A DNA stretch of 64,000 bases. It comes from Polymorphospora lycopeni. GTDB lineage: Bacteria > Actinomycetota > Actinomycetes > Mycobacteriales > Micromonosporaceae. The notes beneath the pieces are model-generated. The model saw nothing but the letters and a program-made list of their open reading frames with translations. It was not told the origin of the DNA and searched no databases. The stretch spans positions 50,291-114,290 of the forward strand of contig NZ_JBCGDC010000007.1 of assembly GCF_042237075.1 (NCBI RefSeq), read 5' to 3'. Positions 46,601 through 53,568 of this stretch are shown piece by piece. The translations under genes and the position numbers were made by a program. Numbering within the stretch: the stretch's first letter is position 1; the number at the start of each line of letters is the position of its first letter.

Positions 46601-46861
46601 GTCATCAAGCCCTTCAACGAGGCACTCGCCGATCCCAAGGTGCGGCTGGCCGCGGTCGCCAACGACGAGGAGAACTTCGGCCATGTCTTCGACCCGGTCT
46701 TCGAAGACAAGATGATGGACCACTTCGACACCACGGCTGAGTTGGGACGCAAGTACTTCGACCCGCAGCAGAACTTCCGTAGCTCGCTCAACCGCAGCGC
46801 CCGTAGCGCCGCCTGGCAGATGATCCGCCGCCAGGAAGGCGTGATCGACGACGCCGCCTGA
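43685..46861 (+). CDS. hsdR: Type I restriction endonuclease subunit HsdR
   Basis: 1058 residues, starting six bases after the hsdS stop. The N-terminal nuclease core reads DLTLFLNGIPVATAELKNPL (D...ExK). The translocase has Walker A MASAGSGKSNTIAWL (about 316), DEAH within VIDEAHSSQSG (about 443), and motif VI near SRLNRTA. The C-terminal helical region contacts the methyltransferase. It completes an M-S-R operon and appears intact. A strong hairpin follows its stop. Confidence 0.94.
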   Translation: MSPIHHESAFGDAIVASLLAGEWELGSNTDYRPDLGLDTHQLFTFIGATQADEWENLVTFYGDDRDAAQRGFIKRLDQAITTDGLLDVLRKGVKDHGVRIRVAYFKPSFVESEDILADYRRNRLTVVKELAYATKQADRGNRLDLTLFLNGIPVATAELKNPLTGSGVEHAKEQYRTERDPTELIFSRRVIANFAVDPDLVFVTTQLRGKPTRFLPLNTGSEGPGRPGGKGNPPATTFGTYTTSYLWEEIWQRDNWLDLLERFVHLHKEKGADGRTRKSLIFPRYHQWHAVKKLTAHAARHGAGHNYLIMASAGSGKSNTIAWLSHRLSSLHTPSDVAELDADAVKAGLKPGSSVFDKVIIITDRRNLDAQLRETVGSFEQTAGLVVKIDESQGAKSEQLAKALSRETGKIVTVTLHTFPALVEYLKRNPTEIQGSRFAIVIDEAHSSQSGDAASSVRAVLRDLGLDADSDDPGVTSASPASDVEAQLKANAKKRQRAANLSYFAFTATPKHKTLLDFGTLGEDGKYHPFHTYSMRQAIEEGFILDPLRNYVTYNTYWKLVNENPDERKVDPAKANPLLARYALTHDSTVAQHAQVVVEHFFGHTAGRLGRRAKAMVVTASRHSAVQMGRSIKKYVADRGYPDPGVLVAFSGTLTYDDEEITEAKENGGLPESALPKAFAYIRADDKAAQAGAVGQPEYRILVVAEKYQTGFDQPLLTTMYVNKKLMGISAVQTLSRLNRTADRKSQSDLAVLDFVNDAEDIKESFRPYFEEAATLPADPNLLYTAQSKVMSAPILVDEEMLAFAAAYLAADEQASGNAAKWEKLHAELYRHLDPAVTRFADLLNGDDEDDQETAETFRADLNDYVRKYSFLSGIVPYADTELERLYLYGRYLLNRLPRRDDGGVDIGEVDLSHLRVEKTGEHDVSLVPEGPTDMKGFGDGSGGAKESEKSLLSEIIERFNEKYGTEFTEQDVIKPFNEALADPKVRLAAVANDEENFGHVFDPVFEDKMMDHFDTTAELGRKYFDPQQNFRSSLNRSARSAAWQMIRRQEGVIDDAA

Positions 46862-46872
46862 CGACCCTGCCC

Positions 46873-46928
46873 TTCGTCCAGGGCCCCGGCTGCCGCCCGG
46901 CCCGATTGGCCCGGCGGCCCTGGACGAG
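46873..46928 (+). terminator. Hairpin terminator after hsdR
   Basis: TTCGTCCAGGGCC pairs with GGCCCTGGACGAG over 12 bases across a GC-rich interior that can extend the stem. It lies 12 bp after the hsdR stop and before the kinase gene. There is no U-tract, which is usual for actinobacterial terminators. It suggests the kinase is transcribed separately. Confidence 0.6.
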
Positions 46929-46980
46929 GCACTGTCCAACCGGAACACTGGCACCCTGAAGTACAGCCCAACGCGCGGGG

Positions 46981-48558
46981 GTGACAGTGGGGGCAGAGCC
47001 TATCGCCGGTCGATACGAGTTGGTCGAGCAGCTCCGCTCCGGTGGCATGGGGCAGGTCTGGCGCGGATACGACGGCGTACTCGACCGCGAGGTCGCCGTC
47101 AAGCTGATCCGCACCGACATCACCTCCTCCCCGGAGGAAGCCGATGAGTTCGCTCGACGCTTCCGCCGCGAGGCGCGCGTCACCGCCCGGATCCAGCACC
47201 ACGGCGTGCCGCAGGTCTACGACGCCGTGCTCGACCAGTCGTACGACCGGGTCTACCTGGTCATGGAGTACGTCCGCGGCACCTCCCTGCGGGCCTACAT
47301 CAATCCGAGTCAGCCGCTACCTGTCCCATGGGCCGTGGCGGTCGCCGCGCAGATCTGCACGGTGCTCTCCCACGCCCACGCCATCCCCGTGGTGCACCGC
47401 GACCTCAAGCCCGACAACGTACTCGTGACCGATGCCGGCACGGTGAAGGTTCTCGATTTCGGCATCGCCGCGATCCTGCGTACCGACGTCACCCGCATCA
47501 CCGTGCCCGGCCAGGCGCTGGGCACCCACCGGTACATGCCCCCCGAACAGACCAAGGGTGCCCAGGTCACCCCGCAGAGCGACCTGTACGCCCTCGGCTG
47601 CCTCCTGCACGAACTCCTCGCCGGCAGGCCGATGTTCGACGGCACCAACGAGTTCGAACTCATGCGGCAACACGTCTACGACACTCCGGTGCCACTACGC
47701 AAGCTGCGCACCGATGTGCCCGAGGCCGTCGAACGGCTGGTGCTCCAGCTGACGGCGAAGACGCCTGAACAGCGGCCCCGTGACGCCTACGACGTCTACG
47801 AACAGCTACTACCGTTCCTCCCGCTGCCCGGGGCCGCGACGCCGGCGGCAGAGCCGCTCGCGGCGGTACCGGATCCGACGCTGCTCTATCGCCGTCCCAA
47901 CTCGCCCCGCCCCCGGACCGAGCCCGTCCCCGCAGCCACCGACAGGCCGGTCGTCCCGGTCACGCCGCCGAACGCCGTCGCCGCCACGGCGCTCCGCAAC
48001 GCGATCAATGACGCCGTGGGGCACTCCAACGACCTGCTCGCCGACGGGCGCTTCGCTCAGGCCGCCGAGGCCCTGCAACAGGTCATCGAGCCCGCGGCTG
48101 CCCAACTCGGGCTGGAGAGCCTACGTGTGCTGCATTTGCGGCAGCGTCGGGCAGCGATCCTCGTCCTCGGTGGTGACTACCGCAAGGCACTACCGGAGTT
48201 CGACTCGCTCGCCGCGGCGTTCGCACGAACCCAGGGGCCGCACAGCGACGAGGCGATGGCATGTCTGCGGCAGGCGGCCCACTGCCGGGCCGAACTTGGT
48301 CAAGCCACCGCCGCGCTACGCCAGTTCCGCCAGGTCTTGAAGCACGTACGAGCGACCGAGGGCGACGGCTCCAGCACCGCACTGAAACTGCGCTTCGAGA
48401 TCGGCACCCTTCTTCTCGCCGAGCGGGACATCGAAGAGGGAAAAGCGGAGCTCGTGAAGTTGTACGACGACCTGTTCGTGCTGTACGGCCCAGATCACGA
48501 GGAGACCCTAGAGGTCGGCGAGATTCTGGCCCGCCTCCGGATAGCCGAAGACCGTTAG
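46981..48558 (+). CDS. Ser/Thr protein kinase with C-terminal helical repeats
   Basis: 525 residues from GTG 46981. The Hanks-type kinase domain spans residues 11-275: glycine loop RSGGMGQVW, ATP lysine in EVAVKLI (about 41), catalytic HRDLKPDN (about 140), DFG (about 161), and PPEQTKG in the activation/APE region. A proline-rich linker (about 280-335) leads to a helical tail with TPR-like pairs (LLADGRFAQAAEALQQVI, then GDYRKALPEFDSLAAAFA). There is no transmembrane helix or PASTA repeat, so it is cytoplasmic. Kinases are known in defence (phage growth limitation PglW, staphylococcal Stk2), and its place beside the type I operon makes that possible, but the intervening terminator argues for independent control. 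Confidence 0.88.
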   Translation: MTVGAEPIAGRYELVEQLRSGGMGQVWRGYDGVLDREVAVKLIRTDITSSPEEADEFARRFRREARVTARIQHHGVPQVYDAVLDQSYDRVYLVMEYVRGTSLRAYINPSQPLPVPWAVAVAAQICTVLSHAHAIPVVHRDLKPDNVLVTDAGTVKVLDFGIAAILRTDVTRITVPGQALGTHRYMPPEQTKGAQVTPQSDLYALGCLLHELLAGRPMFDGTNEFELMRQHVYDTPVPLRKLRTDVPEAVERLVLQLTAKTPEQRPRDAYDVYEQLLPFLPLPGAATPAAEPLAAVPDPTLLYRRPNSPRPRTEPVPAATDRPVVPVTPPNAVAATALRNAINDAVGHSNDLLADGRFAQAAEALQQVIEPAAAQLGLESLRVLHLRQRRAAILVLGGDYRKALPEFDSLAAAFARTQGPHSDEAMACLRQAAHCRAELGQATAALRQFRQVLKHVRATEGDGSSTALKLRFEIGTLLLAERDIEEGKAELVKLYDDLFVLYGPDHEETLEVGEILARLRIAEDR

Positions 48559-48620
48559 CCCGGCAACGGAACCCGGGGCGCACATCCTGCCTGATGGACC
48601 GCCCGCTGCAGGCTGACGAG

Positions 48621-50093
48621 CTACGCCGTCTTCTCCCCCGGTCCCCGCCGTCGTGGGACGACGGCGGCGGTTGCTTCGGCGGCGGCGTGTGAGAGTTCGG
48701 GTAGGACGTCGCCGTAGTACTTGGCGGTGAAGTGTGGGCTGGAGTGGCGGAGTCGGTTGGAGATGACTTTCATCTGGACTCCGGCGGCGAGGCCCATGGT
48801 GGCGGCGCCGTGGCGGAGGTCGTGGAGTCGGATGGGTGGTAGGCCGGCTTGGGCGGCGAGGTGGTGGAAGTGGTCGGTGACGTCGGCGGGGTGTAGTGGG
48901 TTGCCGGTCGGGGTGGTGAAGACCAGCCCTGACTTGGTCCAGTTCTCGCCGGCGGCGAGGCGTTCGCGGTGTTGCCGGGTCCGGTGGGCGCGTAGGACGG
49001 CGACGGTTTCGGCGTCGAGGGCTACGGCTCCTTCGCTGTCGGCGGTTTTGGGTGTGTCGATGGCGGTGGCCCAGCCGTGTTGGACGAGTTGCCAGCGGAC
49101 GGTGAGGGTGCGGTTGTCGAGGTCGAGGTCGTCCCAGTGCAGGCCGCAGGCTTCGCCTCGGCGTAGGCCGGTGAAGGTGACGAGGTGGTAGAGGGCGTAG
49201 AGGCGGTCGCCGGCGTCGTGGGTGTGGTCGAGGAATCGGCCGGTGTGTTCGGGGGTCCAGATCATGACGCGGCTGGGGGTCTTGCCGGTGTCGCGCCAGG
49301 TCTTTATGCGTTGGTCGGTCCAGATGGTGGGCTTGGGTGCCCGGGCCCGGGGTAGTTCGATCATGGTGGCGGGGTTGATGTCGATGAGTCGGTGGCGGCG
49401 GATGGCGTCGTTGAGGGCTTTGCGCAGGGTGGCGCGGATGCGGTGCATGGTGGCGGGTACGACGGTGCGTTGGCCTTTGACCTGGTCGCGTTTGGCGGGG
49501 TCGGGGCTGGCGCGCAGGGTGTCGATGGTGGTGTTGCGTTCGTCGATGGCGTCGTACATGGCGTCGATGTGGCCGGGGCGGAGTCGGTCGATGCGTAGGT
49601 GGCCGAGGTACGGGATCAGGTAGAGGCGGATGTGGGCTTCGTAGGTGCGTACGGTGCCTTGCTTGATGCCCTTGCGCCCGGCGAGCCAACTGTGCAGGTA
49701 GGTCGCCATGGTGGGTAGTTCGGTGGGGGTGATGTCGAGGTGCAGGGCGCGGCGGATCTGGTCGGGGGTGGGGATGGGTGCGCCGGTCTTGACGGCGGTT
49801 TCGATGAGGTCGCCGGTTTTGGTGGTGGCGTAGGTGTCGGTGGGGTCGGGGACGGTAAGCGCGGCCCGGATGCGGTCGAGGACGGCTTCGGCGTCGGCTT
49901 GGCTGGGGTGGGGGCCTTGGCGTAGGGGGCGGCGGGTGCCGTCGGCGCGGGCGGGGATTTCGATCTGCCAGTGCCAGTTGCCGTGGTTACGGGACCAGGC
50001 ACCGCCGGCCCGGCGGAGCTGGGGGCAGGATTGGCCCAGTCGCCGGCCGGTGGTGTCGCGGCAGCCGCAGCGTTTGAAGGTGGTGCCCTTCAC
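48621..50093 (-). CDS. int: Tyrosine recombinase/integrase
   Basis: 490 residues from GTG 50091-50093, overlapping the excisionase stop as GTGA. The N-terminal region has cysteine-containing zinc-finger-like sequence (FKRCGCRD) and a SAM-like arm-binding domain (about 125-260). The catalytic domain has TGLRRGE (first Arg, about 312), HDLRHGAA (His-x-x-Arg, about 425) and the tyrosine in TAKYYGD (about 459). All expected active-site residues are visible, so it should be functional. The last codons contain a perfect 10-bp inverted repeat (48645-48667), possibly a terminator. It integrates and excises the element at an attachment site not identified here. Confidence 0.92.
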   Translation of the reverse strand: MKGTTFKRCGCRDTTGRRLGQSCPQLRRAGGAWSRNHGNWHWQIEIPARADGTRRPLRQGPHPSQADAEAVLDRIRAALTVPDPTDTYATTKTGDLIETAVKTGAPIPTPDQIRRALHLDITPTELPTMATYLHSWLAGRKGIKQGTVRTYEAHIRLYLIPYLGHLRIDRLRPGHIDAMYDAIDERNTTIDTLRASPDPAKRDQVKGQRTVVPATMHRIRATLRKALNDAIRRHRLIDINPATMIELPRARAPKPTIWTDQRIKTWRDTGKTPSRVMIWTPEHTGRFLDHTHDAGDRLYALYHLVTFTGLRRGEACGLHWDDLDLDNRTLTVRWQLVQHGWATAIDTPKTADSEGAVALDAETVAVLRAHRTRQHRERLAAGENWTKSGLVFTTPTGNPLHPADVTDHFHHLAAQAGLPPIRLHDLRHGAATMGLAAGVQMKVISNRLRHSSPHFTAKYYGDVLPELSHAAAEATAAVVPRRRGPGEKTA

Positions 50094-50470
50094 TCATCGT
50101 CTCCCGGGTGCTCGGCGCGGTGCCGCCAGCGGTGGTGGCGGTAGTCCGCTGGTGGCGTGTCCGTTGCATCCACGCTCGTCTCAGCGACCGGATCAAGTCG
50201 CTGGCCGTCGGGGTCGGGGTTGTCGAGTAGGAGGAGGCGGAGCAGGCCGGCGACTGGGACGATGATCCGGTTGCCGGCGCGGATGACGGGTGTGGGGAAG
50301 GTGTCGGTGGCGGCCAGCCGGTACGCCTGGGACCGGCTGATACCGAGTACGGCCGCGGCGGTGGGCAGGTCGGTGGTCGCGCCGAGCGCGCGAATCCGCT
50401 CGGCGGTCCACACCCCGCCGGATGGCCGGCGTGGAGTGGTCGGGTTGGTCGGGATCGGGTTGGCGCTCAT
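50090..50470 (-). CDS. xis: Excisionase-like helix-turn-helix protein
   Basis: 126 residues. The centre reads TAAAVLGISRSQAYRLAATD, a MerR/excisionase-type HTH, followed by IRAGNRIIVPVAGLLRLL. It overlaps int (GTGA) on one side and the DUF2637 gene (ATGA) on the other, so the three are one translational unit. Proteins of this kind steer the integrase towards excision in AICEs. The C-terminal tail is acidic and histidine-rich. Function is inferred from position and HTH. Confidence 0.8.
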   Translation of the reverse strand: MSANPIPTNPTTPRRPSGGVWTAERIRALGATTDLPTAAAVLGISRSQAYRLAATDTFPTPVIRAGNRIIVPVAGLLRLLLLDNPDPDGQRLDPVAETSVDATDTPPADYRHHRWRHRAEHPGDDE

Positions 50471-51345
50471 GGTGTGGCGTCTCCTGGATGTGGAATGGCT
50501 GGGTGTCGTACGGACGGGTTGGTGAGCGGTGCTGGCGTGAGGCCGGCTGCCGGGACGGGCCGGTCCGGCACGGGTGCGGCAGGGGCCGGTGGCTGTTCGG
50601 TTTTGAGGATCTTCAGCAGGTGCGATGCCCTGGTGTTCGACACCGGGAACCCCGCCGTGCGTAGGGCTTCGGCCAGGGCGGCGCGGGTCAGCGGCCGGGC
50701 CTCGGCGGCGAGTCGTTCGCGGGCATGTCGTGCGGCGGCAAGCAGCTCGTCGAGGCTGGCCGGACCGCCGTGGGACGGTCCACGTCGTACGGGTCGGCGT
50801 TGGTGGGGTGGTCCGCTGGTCTTGTGGTGGTCCGGTCCGCTGGGACGGCGGTCCCGACCCGGTTGGTGGACCGTTCGCTCGGGGACGGTTCGGTCCGGGA
50901 CCGGTGTCGCGGACAGGTCCCGGCCGTCCTGTGGAGCGGTTTCGGTGGTGGGCCGGTCCCCGGCATGTGCGTCTGATGGGACGGGACCGGTCTGTTTGGT
51001 GGCGGATGCTGTGTCGGCGTAGCCGAGGGCGATCTTGACCATGACGAGGAAGCCGAGCGCGGGTACGGCGGCGGCGATCCAGCCGATCGGTGACGGCTCC
51101 GCCTCGACCACCTGCGCGGCGAGGGACAGCGTGACCGCGCAGGCCAGCACCGTCGCCGGGAACACCGTGGACTTACCGGCCCGTTTACGGCGGCGCAGCT
51201 CCAGCCCGGAGGCGATGGACATCAACTCCAGGACGATCGCGTCCGCCCAGGCCAACCAGCCCGGCTGGCCGTGAGCGGCAGCGACGTCACGTACGTGGGT
51301 GAACGACGCCGCGCCGGCCGCCCCACCGATCGCGAGCATGATCAC
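50467..51345 (-). CDS. DUF2637 membrane protein (SpdB-like)
   Basis: 292 residues from GTG 51343-51345. Four short hydrophobic segments occur in the first ~105 residues (MLAIGGAAGAASF, WADAIVLELMSIASGL, VFPATVLACAVTLSLA, IGWIAAAVPALGFLVMV), the DUF2637 pattern of plasmid-spread proteins. A long proline/arginine-rich linker with repeated DRTVP-like words and a C-terminal helical domain (DELLAAARHARERLAAEARP) follow. The coding frame continues upstream for 25 codons to a GTC (51418-51420) that has GGGGAGG six bases before it. The natural start may therefore have been there. Likely role: intermycelial spread or maintenance of the element. Confidence 0.78.
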   Translation of the reverse strand: MIMLAIGGAAGAASFTHVRDVAAAHGQPGWLAWADAIVLELMSIASGLELRRRKRAGKSTVFPATVLACAVTLSLAAQVVEAEPSPIGWIAAAVPALGFLVMVKIALGYADTASATKQTGPVPSDAHAGDRPTTETAPQDGRDLSATPVPDRTVPERTVHQPGRDRRPSGPDHHKTSGPPHQRRPVRRGPSHGGPASLDELLAAARHARERLAAEARPLTRAALAEALRTAGFPVSNTRASHLLKILKTEQPPAPAAPVPDRPVPAAGLTPAPLTNPSVRHPAIPHPGDATP

Positions 51346-51582
51346 GATCTGGACCGTGCCCTCGACCCGGCTGGACCGCCGACCGGCGTCCCGGTCGTCA
51401 GATGTCGAGGCGGCCGTGACGGACCACCTCCCCGGACCAGAGCATCCCCGGCACGCGCCGGTCGGAAGCGGACCGGTCCTGCATCTGACGGCCGGTCCCA
51501 GCGCCCCGGTCCCGGACCGCTACGGGAGCGGACCGGGACCAGGCCGTGGACCGGACGACGGGAAGCGCGGACGATACCTCTC

Positions 51583-51651
51583 CCCTATCACTGACAGGGC
51601 GATTCGGTCCTCTCACCGATCTGTCAGTCGCCACCGCCGAAGCGCTGACAG
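51583..51651. promoter_or_regulatory. Tet-operator-like palindrome and CTGACAG repeats
   Basis: The 354-bp gap between the DUF2637 and replication-relaxation genes holds CCCTATCA-C-TGACAGGG at 51583-51599, a near-perfect palindrome resembling TetR-family operators. The word ACTGACAG/CTGTCAGT recurs inverted at 51621-51628, and CTGACAG again at 51645-51651. Three spaced copies suggest a repressor or iteron site controlling the element operon. No TetR gene is in the element as seen. Confidence 0.4.
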
Positions 51652-51699
51652 ACCGGTGCCAGCGGAACAGACTCGTGGTGCGGCGCCGAGGCGCGCGGC

Positions 51700-52584
51700 T
51701 CATGCCGGCTCCTCCGGGTGGTCGTGGAGTCCGACGACGTAGCCGGCCAGGTCGACCAGCCGCCGCCGCTCCCCCACATCGCCAGGCGCCGCCCAGACGG
51801 CCTCAGCCGGGCACAGTCCCGCCAAGGTCGCGTGGTCGCGGGCACCGGTAGCGACCGGCAGCAGCGGCGCCTCGGCCAGCAGACGGCGCAGGTTCCGCTC
51901 CCGGGCGGCCGAGTGCAGCCAGAACAGCACCGGCCACATCCGCCCGATCGTGTCGAACAAATCTCGATACCCGGCCAGCTTGTCGACCAGCACCGACAGC
52001 GGCTCGCCACCGGTGTCGTACTCGACGAAGAACGGCACCACCACACCGTCCTCGACCCACCGGCCGAACCCATCCGGACGAACCCGCGGCTGATACGCCC
52101 GCACCAATCCAGGGTCGCCCGGGCTGGTGAACGCACCGGAACGCAGGCACGCCGCCTCCGGCAGCCACTCCACCAACTCCGCGCCGGGGTGGGTACGGGC
52201 GTAGCCGGCCAGGTCGGTGAAGAAGCCGTTCACCCCGAGGCGGTGCTCGAGGCTATGGCTCGACGTCCACCGCCGCCGCTGCGCCCGTGCGTGGTCCCGC
52301 CTCGGCGCACGCTCATCCCGGTACGCGGCGACGACCTCGGCACCGCGCTGGTCCAGGACATAGTGGTACGGGTACGAGCCACCGTCGGGACGCTGCGGCC
52401 GGAACCGGGCCACCAGTCCCAACCCGTGCAGCTTGCGCAGCCGGCGCTGACAGAAGTCCAACGACGGGAACAGGGCGTGGGCGAGCTGGAACGAGGTCAG
52501 CACCCCGTGGTCGTACAACCAGCCCAGCAACACCCGGTCCCGGGCGGTCACCTGGGACTGCACCCGCAGGATCGGATCATCCAC
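51700..52584 (-). CDS. Replication-relaxation family protein
   Basis: 294 residues from GTG 52582-52584; an upstream extension of the frame has no ribosome site and is low complexity. An N-terminal winged helix (SQVTARDRVLLGWLYDHGVL, FQLAHALFPS) is followed by a catalytic-like region HSLEHRLGVNGFF, then VVPFFVEYDTG and WPVLFWLHSAARER. These blocks match the replication-relaxation family found on actinomycete plasmids and AICEs, thought to take part in element replication. A truncated paralogue lies at 6577-7001. The C-terminus is acidic. Confidence 0.82.
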   Translation of the reverse strand: MDDPILRVQSQVTARDRVLLGWLYDHGVLTSFQLAHALFPSLDFCQRRLRKLHGLGLVARFRPQRPDGGSYPYHYVLDQRGAEVVAAYRDERAPRRDHARAQRRRWTSSHSLEHRLGVNGFFTDLAGYARTHPGAELVEWLPEAACLRSGAFTSPGDPGLVRAYQPRVRPDGFGRWVEDGVVVPFFVEYDTGGEPLSVLVDKLAGYRDLFDTIGRMWPVLFWLHSAARERNLRRLLAEAPLLPVATGARDHATLAGLCPAEAVWAAPGDVGERRRLVDLAGYVVGLHDHPEEPA

Positions 52585-53568
52585 GAGCCACCACCCCCAG
52601 CCGACGCCTGTGGGGCTCCCCAGGGGGAGAGACCCGAGACCAGCAGGGTCTGTCGCAGGACCAGCCGGAGGCGCTGACAACCGCGTCGACCTGCGCTGTG
52701 AGAAGGAACAGGGGGTCAGTCCGGGGGTCCGCTCCAAGACTGACATCAACCCTGACGGCAAGCCTGACCCTCGAACGACGGTCAAGCGGGGATCTGTCAC
52801 CGCCACCGAACCCGGCAGCGGCAGGAAACACCTGGGAGAACAACGGAACTCCTTCGACGAGAAGATACGACCGGTGCCGCCCCTATGGCGGCACCAGAAC
52901 GGGACGCCCGACGGGCGTCATCCACTGTGGAACTGTCAACGAACGCGTCGTCCCCGTTCGGGGACGGCTGGAGAGAGAAGGTCAGCACCTACCGCGACCA
53001 TGACCGACACGGCCATGGACGAAAGGGGCTCGGGCGATAGGCGAGGCGAGCGGGCGGCGTACCACCCGGATCAGCGACGGCCGAGGACAGGGCACGCGCA
53101 GGCGGTCGCGCGGCGGTGTGCCTACCGGCTCAACCCGCCGGAAAAAGGTCCTTCATGGTGTGGCCTCCCATGACTCGATCGACACCGGGTCGACGACCCG
53201 CTCACGACGGGCCACAACGACTGCGGGCGCCCCAACGGAGCGCCCACCCATCGACCATATGGCCCGGCGAACGAGACCGCCGCACGGGGAACGTTCATCC
53301 AGTACCGCTCGACCAATGTGCCCCTGTCAAGGCTTTTCGCCGGCAGCATCGCGCGGGTCTTCGGTACTCACCCGACGAGTCCATCGACGTACACGCCTGC
53401 GCGGGAAACCAATTCCGTGCTGACGTACCGGGGCGCCCGGGCATGAGGCGATCTCGCCCTCACCAAGGCGGTGATCGTCGGACCGAACACCCGGGCAGGT
53501 CGCCCAGTTGCGGCATATTTCGGTACGCCCGTCATGGCACCCCCGGAGATGCGAGGCATCATGATCCG
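52585..53568. other. Long non-coding stretch at the edge of the integrative element
   Basis: Almost 1 kb without a supported gene; open frames here lack ribosome sites and recognisable content. Its notable contents are three consecutive perfect hairpins (52873-52966). This may be the control or replication region of the element or a site of past deletion. Confidence 0.45.
52873..52966. repeat. Cluster of three perfect hairpins upstream of the replication-relaxation gene
   Basis: GGTGCCGCC-CCTAT-GGCGGCACC (52873-52895), GACGCCC-GAC-GGGCGTC (52903-52919) and CGTCCCCG-TT-CGGGGACG (52949-52966) follow one another within 94 bp. They lie about 290 bp before the replication-relaxation start and in no gene. 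Such clusters occur at single-strand origins, transfer origins and structured attachment sites. Confidence 0.6.

Larger units (their letters stand above)
48621..52966 (-). mobile_element. Reduced actinomycete integrative element
   Basis: Integrase, excisionase-like HTH protein, DUF2637 protein and replication-relaxation protein lie in row on the minus strand, followed by a hairpin cluster. This gene set is characteristic of AICEs and related plasmids, but FtsK/TraB-like transfer and Rep initiator genes are absent. The borders are not defined: no tRNA or obvious direct repeat was found near either end. The given end includes the hairpins but the element may reach to about 53.5 kb. Confidence 0.6.

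Noticed and set aside
48645..48667. The 10-bp inverted repeat at the end of int as the attP core.
   Set aside because: No second copy was found elsewhere in the window; a coding-end terminator is simpler.
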